From: Dehalococcoidia bacterium
GTDB lineage: Bacteria > Chloroflexota > Dehalococcoidia > GIF9 > UBA5629
Reading direction: 5' to 3'
NCBI GenBank assembly: GCA_014384515.1
Contig: JACNFS010000109.1
Coordinates: forward strand, 1-7,090
DNA: 7,090 nt
The notes under the pieces were generated by a model. The model saw only the letters and a program-made list of their open reading frames with translations, was not told the DNA's origin and searched no databases. The position numbers were made by a program, and so were the translations under genes. Below are positions 1-5,147 of the stretch, one piece after another. Positions within the stretch are counted from its first letter, which is position 1, and every line of letters begins with the position of its first letter.

Positions 1-1
1 T

Positions 2-265
2 GGCGGTGAGCAGCAGAGAGTAGCAATTGCCAGGGCCCTGGTTAATAGCCCGTCACTTATCCTGGCAGACGAGCCGACGGGTAACATGGACCAGAAAACA
101 GGAAGGGAAATCTTGGGTCTGTTTCACCAGCTGAATAGAGAAGGTCACAGCATCATCATGGTTACCCACGACCCTGAGATAGCCAAGCATGCCAAAGAAA
201 TCATAGTCCTGCAGGATGGGCAAATTGTAGACAAGGTTAAGAAAAACAAAGGAGGCTATAGATGA
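2..265 (+). CDS. ABC transporter ATP-binding protein, LolD/MacB/FtsE-like (C-terminal part only)
   Basis: Cut by the left edge; the last 87 residues are visible. The fragment opens inside the ABC signature ([13 protein letters not shown]), then has Walker B with the catalytic glutamate ([12 protein letters not shown], Asp23-Glu24 of the fragment) and the H-loop histidine (MVTHDP, His56). ADEPTGN-D followed by VTHDPEIA is typical of the LolD/MacB/FtsE branch, which powers FtsX/MacB-type permeases at the inner membrane rather than classical solute importers. The protein ends in a short basic tail ([10 protein letters not shown]). Its stop overlaps the start of the next gene (ATGA at 262-265), so the two are probably translationally coupled and the lipoprotein array likely belongs to this transporter operon. 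Family assignment is secure; the substrate is not visible. An ATPase of this branch is also part of the FTR1/P19 iron locus, which fits the DUF2318 gene downstream. Confidence 0.93.
   Translation, partial: GGEQQRVAIARALVNSPSLILADEPTGNMDQKTGREILGLFHQLNREGHSIIMVTHDPEIAKHAKEIIVLQDGQIVDKVKKNKGGYR
251..255 (+). promoter_or_regulatory. Ribosome binding site of lipoprotein A inside the ABC ATPase gene
   Basis: GGAGG lies 6 nt before ATG 262, within the last codons of the ATPase gene. Together with the 4-nt ATGA overlap it supports start 262 over the internal ATG at 274 and suggests coupled translation. Confidence 0.8.
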
Positions 266-786
266 AGAGAAAGATGTCCGGTCTAGCGCCGACTACTGTG
301 ACTCGGAGAATCGTTGCGGCATGCGTACTATTTCTGCTTGGTCTGGCGTCGTTTCTTGTCGCATGTGCCGGCCCAGCGTCAACATCAACACCTACTGTGA
401 CACCACCATCAGATTCGGCAGCCTTCCAGACTGTTAGGCTAACGATTGTCCCAGCTGAGGTTGAACCCGGAGAGAAAGTAGTTGTCACTGCTATGGTAAC
501 AAATACCAGTGACACTGAGGCTAGCTATGCCGCCCAGTTGAGGATAAACAGTATTACTGAGGCAGTGAAGAAACTAACTATGCCGGCTGGGGGAACCCAG
601 ACTTTGACATTCTTAGTGTCCACGGGTATGCCAGGGGCTTATAGAGTTTCCTTAGGGGAGCTTAGTGGGCAATTCGTGGTAGTCGGGCCAGCCGACGAGC
701 AACTGCGACCAGGTAACCCGGAAATCAGCGTATCTGAAGCCATCCGCTCGAGCGAACGCACCGCCCCGAGTTGTTGCAGCAGGTGA
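262..786 (+). CDS. CARDB-like (Ig-fold) lipoprotein A
   Basis: Predicted exported lipoprotein of 174 residues. A basic N-terminus (MKRK, then RR at 15-16) and a hydrophobic stretch (about 17-34) end in a lipobox LVAC with Cys35 as the lipidation site. A Ser/Thr/Pro-rich linker (36-55) leads to one domain (about 56-142) with the look of [25 protein letters not shown], then GGTQTLTF and [17 protein letters not shown]. This is an extracytoplasmic beta-sandwich often involved in binding or adhesion. The tail ends in a Cys pair (171-172, SCCSR), which may correspond to the longer cysteine-rich tail of lipoprotein C. It has no histidine, so a P19-like Cu/His site is unlikely. It overlaps the ABC ATPase gene by 4 nt, suggesting a surface or periplasmic accessory of that transporter. 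The CARDB call is by pattern; the function is unknown. Confidence 0.85.
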   Translation: MKRKMSGLAPTTVTRRIVAACVLFLLGLASFLVACAGPASTSTPTVTPPSDSAAFQTVRLTIVPAEVEPGEKVVVTAMVTNTSDTEASYAAQLRINSITEAVKKLTMPAGGTQTLTFLVSTGMPGAYRVSLGELSGQFVVVGPADEQLRPGNPEISVSEAIRSSERTAPSCCSR

Positions 787-888
787 ATCCTGACAATGTG
801 GAGGCAAGGAGTTCGTGAAGGGATAGCAAAGGAAGACGAGTTCACGAGTATAGAGGCTTCGTCATAAGCAAAAAGGAGGATACAGGGG
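787..888 (+). repeat. Intergenic spacer, copy 1 of a repeated leader
   Basis: By-eye alignment shows this spacer resembles the gap after lipoprotein C (shared TGTG, GAGGC-AGG, CGAGTTCAC in the same order). Its 3' part (GGCTTC...AAAAGGAGGATACA) resembles the leaders before genes C and E. It ends in the strong ribosome site GGAGG (875-879), 9 nt before ATG 889. No terminator is evident, so it probably sits within one transcript. Confidence 0.65.
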
Positions 889-1419
889 ATGCCTAGAAAA
901 ATGGTGACGGCGGCAGTATTGTTTTCCCTGATATTGGTAGTTGTAGCGTGTGCTAATCCGGCGGCAACAACTGTAGCCCCGAGTTTTACTGCCACTGATG
1001 TTGTAACTGGCGAGACGGTCTCAGTCGCTCAGTTTGACGGGTCTGTAGTCCTGCTGAACTTCGTGAACTATGGTTGTTCCTCGCGTCTCAACCAAGTCGT
1101 GTCAGCTCAGCTCTTGGGGATCAGAGATCTCAGAAAGCAGCGCGATGATTTCACACTGATCTCAGTTTTTTGTAGCTGCTGCCCACCGGATGTGTTGCGC
1201 GATTTCGCAAAACAAAATGACCTAACATGGCCTTGGATTCTTGATACGGATTATTCTATTCTTGAGGCATATTATGATTATCTCAGGGAGTATGGCTACC
1301 CAACGCTGGTTCTCATAGACAAAGAGCACCATATCACGGAGGTCGCTGGTTATTTGGATTTATTTGCACTAGCCAAGAAGATAGACGAAACAGCACAATA
1401 TCGAGACAAGGAGTCATGA
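889..1419 (+). CDS. Thioredoxin-fold lipoprotein B with atypical cysteines (TlpA/redoxin-like)
   Basis: Predicted lipoprotein of 176 residues with lipobox VVAC (Cys21). The mature part (about 31-170) follows the TlpA/AhpC-TSA plan: PSFTATDVVTGETVSVAQF, GSVVLLNFVNYGC (strand and active-site position), FTLISVF, and YGYPTLVLID with the presumed cis-Pro at 138. The usual WCxxC is replaced by YGCSSR: Cys63 occupies the nucleophile position and the resolving Cys is absent. Three extra cysteines sit at 95, 97 and 98 (FCSCCPPD) at the end of the next strand. The same set occurs in the thioredoxin domain of protein D, so it is a conserved design and not decay. Likely role: periplasmic redox or metal handling for the adjacent transporter; two thioredoxin-like proteins also follow the ATPase in the Campylobacter P19 locus. 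GGAGG at 875-879 fixes the start. Fold is likely; the reaction is unknown. Confidence 0.87.
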   Translation: MPRKMVTAAVLFSLILVVVACANPAATTVAPSFTATDVVTGETVSVAQFDGSVVLLNFVNYGCSSRLNQVVSAQLLGIRDLRKQRDDFTLISVFCSCCPPDVLRDFAKQNDLTWPWILDTDYSILEAYYDYLREYGYPTLVLIDKEHHITEVAGYLDLFALAKKIDETAQYRDKES

Positions 1420-1498
1420 AGATGTATTAATGAATCATAAGGGCAGCGCAGTCTGCTGGATAGGGGCTTCATTCAAACAAGCAAGGAGGATACAATTG
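1420..1498 (+). repeat. Intergenic spacer, copy 2 of a repeated leader
   Basis: Closely similar to the spacer before the DUF2318 gene (3062-3151). Shared in order are CAAGGAG, ATGAAGATGTATT, CTGGATA, CTTCATTCAAAC and AAGGAGGATACAA. The similarity starts slightly upstream, at 1407, inside the end of gene B. It carries the ribosome site of gene C. Confidence 0.75.
1485..1489 (+). promoter_or_regulatory. Ribosome binding site deciding the start of lipoprotein C
   Basis: GGAGG lies 9 nt before ATG 1499, the same arrangement as upstream of genes B (875-879) and E (3138-3142). The upstream in-frame ATG at 1430 would add 23 residues before the signal peptide, translate the conserved leader, and has no well-placed ribosome site. 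Start 1499 is therefore preferred. Confidence 0.85.
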
Positions 1499-2056
1499 AT
1501 GTTAAGAATAATAAGAAGAAGAACAGTAATAGTAACGGGAGCAGTGTTATTTTCGCTGCTGTTAGCGGTTGTCGCATGTGCCGGCCCGACTTCAACACCA
1601 GCACCGACACAGGCACAGCCATCAGTCCGGGCAGACCTCCAGATTGCTGAGTTAGCAATTGATCCGGCAGAGGTTAACCCTGGAGAGGAGGTAGTTATTA
1701 CCGCTAAAGTGACAAATTTTGGTGACGCCACTGGTATCTATCCCGTCCAGCTGGGGATAAACGGTACAGCTGCGTTACTGAAGAACGTGACTGTGCCTCC
1801 TGGTGCAACCCAGACCTTCAGTTTCCTGGTTTCGAAGGACATACCTGGGACTTATGAAGTTGCCCTTGGTGGACTTGCCGGGCAATTTGTGGTGGCCGAG
1901 TCGGTCGGACTGACTCAACCAACTGGTAACGGTGTGACTGCACCTGAACCTGCGGCGTCGAGTTGCTGCGGCTCAACCGGCTCAAGCTGCGGTTGCGGCG
2001 GAGCCGCACCCTCGTCCCCCGTTCCGCCCCAACGCACCGGATGTGGCTGCCGGTGA
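1499..2056 (+). CDS. CARDB-like lipoprotein C with cysteine-rich C-terminal tail
   Basis: 185 residues from the preferred start. A very basic N-terminus (MLRIIRRR), a hydrophobic segment and lipobox VVAC (Cys27) precede a TP-rich linker. One CARDB-like domain (about 44-133) contains IDPAEVNPGEEVVITAKVTN and SKDIPGTYEVALGGLAGQFVV-type strands, almost identical to those of protein D. After a linker the C-terminal 30 residues carry six cysteines in three pairs: CC at 156-157, CGC at 164-166 and CGC at 182-184, separated by Gly/Ser/Pro and ending in Arg. Such a tail could bind soft metals or a cluster, or form disulfides; this is inference only. Neighbour A ends in a much shorter SCCSR. It lies between the two thioredoxin-like genes, so its cysteines could be redox partners of those proteins. 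The molecular function is not recognised. Confidence 0.85.
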   Translation: MLRIIRRRTVIVTGAVLFSLLLAVVACAGPTSTPAPTQAQPSVRADLQIAELAIDPAEVNPGEEVVITAKVTNFGDATGIYPVQLGINGTAALLKNVTVPPGATQTFSFLVSKDIPGTYEVALGGLAGQFVVAESVGLTQPTGNGVTAPEPAASSCCGSTGSSCGCGGAAPSSPVPPQRTGCGCR

Positions 2057-2155
2057 AGCACCACTGTGCGAGGCGAGGGGTCTGTGGAGGGTTCTTAGAG
2101 AAAAGCGAGTTCACTCGATAAGGGCTCTACCTGAATGCCGATCAGAGTACAGCAA
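2057..2155 (+). repeat. Intergenic spacer, copy 3 of a repeated leader, with eroded ribosome site
   Basis: The first part matches the spacer after gene A (TGTG, GAGGC, AGG, CGAGTTCAC). The GTTCACTCGATAAG segment matches GTTCACTGGATAAG at 3104-3117. Where the other copies have AAGGAGGATACAA this copy has only a degenerate CAGAGTACAGCAA before ATG 2156. If translation starts at 2135 the last 21 nt are coding. Confidence 0.6.
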
Positions 2156-3061
2156 ATGTTAAGAAGAATTGCAGTGGGAGCGATACTATCCTGGCTAACG
2201 TTGGCCGTTGTGGCATGTGCTGGCCTGTCATCGACACCAGCACCTGCTCCAACACCGGCGTCAATACCTAGCTCAACGTCGACACAGGCACGACTGTCGG
2301 CCCAGGGAGGTTTCGAGATTGCTCAGTTGGGGATTGATCCGGCTGAGGTCAATCCCGGACAGGAAATACGTATCACGGCACAGGTGACAAATACGGGTAA
2401 TACCGAGGATAGCTACACCGCCGAGCTGAGCATAAACAATATTGCTGAAGCGGTGAGAGAGGAGGTTTTGCCTGCTGGGGGAACCCAGACCTTGAGTTTT
2501 CTGGTCTCAAAGGACATACCTGGGACTTATGAAGTTGCTCTTGGCGGCCTTGCCGGCCAATTTGTGGTAGTCAAGCCAGCCGAGCTAACGCCAACAAGCA
2601 ATGGTAAAGCCGTTTCGCCAGAACTCACTGTTGCGCCAGATTTCACCGGTATCGATGTGGTAACCAACGAGACTGTCTCACTTGGTCAGTTCAGAGGGTC
2701 TGTGGTACTAATAAACTTCGTGAACTACGGTTGTTCGCGCTCTCTGAGCCAGATAGTCTCAGCGCAGCTGTTGGTGATTAGAGATGTTGCCAAAGAGCGT
2801 GACGATTTCGTACCGCTCTCGATCTTTTGTGGCTGCTGCCCAAGAGACGTGTTGCGCGACTTCACAGAACAGAACGGCTTGACATGGTCGTGGATTCGGG
2901 GCACTGCCGATTCTACTGTTCCGCAGTATGTGGACTATCTCATTGAGTATGGCTACCCGACGCTGGTTTTCATCGATAAACATCAGTATGTCAGAGAGGT
3001 CACTGGCTACTGTGATTTCTTTACACTAAGCGCGAAGATAGACGAAACATCACAGTACTGA
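2135..3061 (+). CDS. CARDB-thioredoxin fusion lipoprotein D
   Basis: 308 residues joining the two domain types found separately in A/C and B. The signal peptide ends in lipobox VVAC (Cys28) and is followed by a Ser/Thr/Pro linker. A CARDB-like domain (about 59-147) has IDPAEVNPGQEIRITAQVTN and GTYEVALGGLAGQFVVV. A short linker leads to a thioredoxin-fold domain (about 167-305): PDFTGIDVVTNETVSLGQF, FVNYGC with Cys200 at the nucleophile position, FCGCCPRD (Cys232, 234, 235), cis-Pro274 in YGYPTLVFID, plus Cys293. As in B, CxxC is absent. The start is uncertain: ATG 2135 has only AGGG 10 nt upstream, while ATG 2156 (MLRRIAVG) aligns with the start of gene C but has a decayed ribosome site. Likely an envelope-anchored redox or metal-handling protein of the same system. 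The fusion supports A, B and C acting together. The exact reaction is unknown. Confidence 0.88.
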   Translation: MPIRVQQMLRRIAVGAILSWLTLAVVACAGLSSTPAPAPTPASIPSSTSTQARLSAQGGFEIAQLGIDPAEVNPGQEIRITAQVTNTGNTEDSYTAELSINNIAEAVREEVLPAGGTQTLSFLVSKDIPGTYEVALGGLAGQFVVVKPAELTPTSNGKAVSPELTVAPDFTGIDVVTNETVSLGQFRGSVVLINFVNYGCSRSLSQIVSAQLLVIRDVAKERDDFVPLSIFCGCCPRDVLRDFTEQNGLTWSWIRGTADSTVPQYVDYLIEYGYPTLVFIDKHQYVREVTGYCDFFTLSAKIDETSQY

Positions 3062-3151
3062 TCCAAGGAGCTTATGAAGATGTATTGAGCGTATTGGAAA
3101 AACGGTTCACTGGATAAGCACTTCATTCAAACGAAAAGGAGGATACAACAG
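3062..3151 (+). repeat. Intergenic spacer, copy 4 of a repeated leader
   Basis: Best match to 1407-1498, with shared blocks CAAGGAG, ATGAAGATGTATT, CTGGATA, CTTCATTCAAAC and AGGAGGATACAA. It ends in GGAGG (3138-3142), 9 nt before ATG 3152. The gene it precedes encodes a mature domain unrelated to that of gene C. Confidence 0.75.
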
Positions 3152-3730
3152 ATGAAAAAAAGAATAGTTATGGGAGCGGTGTTATTTTCGCTGGTATTAG
3201 CCGTTGTTGCCTGCGCTGGCCCAACGTCAACGCCAGCATCTAATCCTGCTCCAACTCAAACACCATCTCCAACGCCTACGGCGACACAAGAACCCGCTCC
3301 AACACTGAATCCGAAACCAAAGCCCTCTGGGCCGATAAAGGCGACGTGGATTGAGCCGACAATAATAGATGGCGATACTGTGTCCATCCCGCTGAGCGAG
3401 GTAGAGAATAATTGGGATATCCATTTCGCTGTCGGAAGCCCTGGTGGCGATATGAACTTCATGGCATACATTCTGGATGAGGAAATCCATGTTCGAGCAA
3501 ATGTCTGCCCACCATGCCGGTCAATAGGCTTTTCCCTTGAAGAAGACATCTTAATATGTGATAGGTGTGCCACCACTTTCAAGGCCAAGACAGGCGACGG
3601 AATTGAGGGAGCGTGTGTCGATTTCCCCAAGGCGTCGTTGCCATATGAAATCATAGATGGCAGCATAATAATGAGGGGAAACGACCTGATAGCTGCATAC
3701 GAGGATACCGTTAAACCTGGCTGGCCTTAA
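3152..3730 (+). CDS. DUF2318-type Fe-S/metal-site lipoprotein E
   Basis: 192 residues. The signal peptide has lipobox VVAC (Cys21), nearly the same as in gene C, followed by a long Pro/Thr linker (22-60). The mature domain has SEVENNWDIHFAV, DMNFMAYILDEEIHVRANVC, CPPC (119-122), SLEEDILICDRC with a second CxxC (136-139), AKTGDGIEGACVD (Cys155), and ends near AAYEDTVKPGWP. This order (CxxC, about 13 residues, a VIC-xx-C strand, then a G-x-GAC segment) matches my memory of the DUF2318 family. Its members are annotated as predicted Fe-S-containing proteins and are encoded beside FTR1/P19 iron-uptake genes; family members are often membrane-anchored, and here a lipid anchor would serve. The five cysteines could hold a metal or cluster. 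The short Pro/Thr linker looks like a spacer from the membrane. It is the last gene of the array and the start is fixed by GGAGG at 3138-3142. The iron role is inferred from family and context. Confidence 0.87.
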   Translation: MKKRIVMGAVLFSLVLAVVACAGPTSTPASNPAPTQTPSPTPTATQEPAPTLNPKPKPSGPIKATWIEPTIIDGDTVSIPLSEVENNWDIHFAVGSPGGDMNFMAYILDEEIHVRANVCPPCRSIGFSLEEDILICDRCATTFKAKTGDGIEGACVDFPKASLPYEIIDGSIIMRGNDLIAAYEDTVKPGWP

Positions 3731-3800
3731 ATACTGGTAGGAGAGACAAGAACTGACGAGTTTAAGGTAGGCTGAGTATTTTCCGCCAAAAGTGGGCAAC

Positions 3801-3816
3801 CTACATGGTAATGTAG
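3801..3816 (+). other. Small perfect hairpin ahead of thrC
   Basis: CTACAT (3801-3806), loop GGTA, ATGTAG (3811-3816). The stem is 6 bp and no U-run follows, so it is not a canonical terminator. The surrounding 3731-3869 stretch separates the lipoprotein array from thrC. It also holds a loose inverted pair AATACT/AGTATT (3730-3735, 3775-3780). No confident promoter, T-box or riboswitch motif was found. Confidence 0.35.
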
Positions 3817-3858
3817 ACCAAGTATTAAGACTCACAGCGGATATCCAGATGCCAAAAA

Positions 3859-3864
3859 GAGGTG
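3859..3864 (+). promoter_or_regulatory. Probable ribosome binding site for thrC at a TTG start
   Basis: GAGGTG, fully complementary to the anti-Shine-Dalgarno core, lies 5 nt before an in-frame TTG at 3870. Neither ATG 3849 nor GTG 3792 has a comparable site. Confidence 0.5.
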
Positions 3865-3869
3865 GGAAT

Positions 3870-5093
3870 TTGTCTTACGCTAGAGCTTTACGCTGTAGAA
3901 AGTGCGGGCAGGAGTGTGCCGTGCAGCCTGTCAACGTGTGCGATTTCTGCCTTAGCCCGTTGGAGGTCAGCTATGACTACAAGACATTGGCCAAAGCGCT
4001 AAGTCGGGAGAAGCTTGCTCAGGGGCCGCTGACCATGTGGCGGTATCGCGATATGCTGCCGGTGGAAGGCAAGGAAGTGGATATTGGTGCCGGCTTTACC
4101 CCCCTGGTCAAGGCTGATAACCTGGGCCGTGAACTGGGGCTAGACCGGCTGTATATCAAGAATGACTGCCTTAACCCGACATACTCGTTCAAAGATAGGC
4201 CGGTCTCAGTTGCCGTCACCAAGGCACGGGAGTTTGGATTCGGCACCGTAGCCTGTGCCTCAACGGGTAACCTTGCCGCCAGCGTAGCCGCCCATGCCGC
4301 CAAGGCAAATATGAAAGCCTACGTTTTCGTACCCTCCAACGTAGAACCAGGTAAGCTGGTAGGAACAGCAATCTACGATCCGGTTCTGGTGAAGGTTGAT
4401 GGAAGCTATGATGATGTCAATCGCCTTTGTAATCGACTGGCGGAAAGATATAATTGGGGTTTCATTAACATCAACCTCCGACCTTACTACGCCGAGGGGA
4501 GCAAGACTTTGGGCTATGAGGTGGCGGAGCAATTGGGCTGGCGTGCACCTGATTGTGTCGTAGCTCCTGCTGCCTCGGGACTCCTCTTTACCCGTATATG
4601 GAAGGGGCTGGATGAGTTCTCTATGCTCGGTCTAATCGAACCGGTTAATACCCACATGTATCTAGCTCAGGCTGCTGGCTCCTCGCCAATCGTCAACGCC
4701 TTTCAAGCTGGTAGCCTCCATGTCCATCCGGTAGAGCCAGACACCATTGCCAAGTCCATAGCTATTGGAAACCCCGCGGATGGCTATTACGCGCTGATGG
4801 TTGCTAGACAGTCAGGTGGTGGTGCCTGTGCCGTGACCGATGAGGAAGCCGTTGCGGGAATGAAGTTGCTGGCTCAAACTGAGGGTATCTTTGCTGAGGC
4901 AGTGGGTGGAGTAGTGGTGGGCGCACTTAGAAAGCTGGCGGCTTCAGGCTCAATCAAAAGAAATCAGCTTACCGTTGCTTTCATCACCGGCGCCGGGCCT
5001 AAGACACAGGAAATAGTGGCTGACGTCGTTCGGCCTGTTACCATCCAGCCTACGCTGGAGTCGTTTGAGGAGGTGCTCAGTGTACCAGCTTGA
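3870..5093 (+). CDS. thrC: Threonine synthase (PLP-dependent)
   Basis: Converts O-phospho-L-homoserine to L-threonine and phosphate in the cytoplasm, the last step of threonine synthesis. From the TTG start the protein has 407 residues, normal for the family. An N-terminal zinc-ribbon-like segment has CRKC (9-12), Cys16 and CDFC (24-27). Next come GAGFTPLVKADNLG, the PLP-lysine motif NPTYSFKDR (Lys108), the phosphate-binding loop ASTGNLAASVAAH (about 130-142), and a late ITGAGPKT stretch (372-379). The overall pattern resembles the longer zinc-ribbon ThrC enzymes of Actinobacteria and Chloroflexota. The start is chosen for its ribosome site; ATG 3849 (7 residues more) or GTG 3792 (26 more) are alternatives. 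A cysteate-synthase-type paralog is conceivable, since ThrC relatives include such enzymes, but the sequence reads as ordinary ThrC. It is followed after 54 nt by a NIL-domain gene and Fe-S assembly genes. Confidence 0.93.
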   Translation: MSYARALRCRKCGQECAVQPVNVCDFCLSPLEVSYDYKTLAKALSREKLAQGPLTMWRYRDMLPVEGKEVDIGAGFTPLVKADNLGRELGLDRLYIKNDCLNPTYSFKDRPVSVAVTKAREFGFGTVACASTGNLAASVAAHAAKANMKAYVFVPSNVEPGKLVGTAIYDPVLVKVDGSYDDVNRLCNRLAERYNWGFININLRPYYAEGSKTLGYEVAEQLGWRAPDCVVAPAASGLLFTRIWKGLDEFSMLGLIEPVNTHMYLAQAAGSSPIVNAFQAGSLHVHPVEPDTIAKSIAIGNPADGYYALMVARQSGGGACAVTDEEAVAGMKLLAQTEGIFAEAVGGVVVGALRKLAASGSIKRNQLTVAFITGAGPKTQEIVADVVRPVTIQPTLESFEEVLSVPA

Positions 5094-5147
5094 GTCTCCC
5101 ATGTCCCACGTAGTCTGGTGTATCTATAGGAAAGAGAGGGAGATATA

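Noticed and set aside
784..864. Possible selenocysteine read-through of the TGA stops after the cysteine-rich ends of A and C
   Set aside because: Reading on gives unrelated tails (about 26 codons after A, about 14 after C), and no bacterial SECIS-like hairpin is evident after either TGA. Ordinary stops fit better.
639..995. Minus-strand open frames across the array and across thrC to iscU
   Set aside because: They lie opposite well-supported genes, show no recognisable domains or good starts, and are explained by codon bias of the + strand genes.
1430..1498. Longer version of gene C starting at ATG 1430
   Set aside because: It would translate the conserved leader and place 23 extra residues before a clear lipoprotein signal; the GGAGG at 1485-1489 points to 1499.
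262..2600. CARDB-like domains as stand-ins for the copper-binding protein P19
   Set aside because: The mature CARDB-like regions of A, C and D contain no histidine, so they cannot offer the His/Met copper site of P19.
787..3151. CRISPR-like or mobile repeat array
   Set aside because: The repeats are imperfect, are spaced by whole genes and include ribosome sites and signal-peptide codons, so gene duplication explains them.
3721..3816. Rho-independent terminator after the DUF2318 gene
   Set aside because: The hairpin at 3801-3816 lacks a U-run and the AATACT/AGTATT pair has a 39-nt loop; neither makes a convincing terminator.
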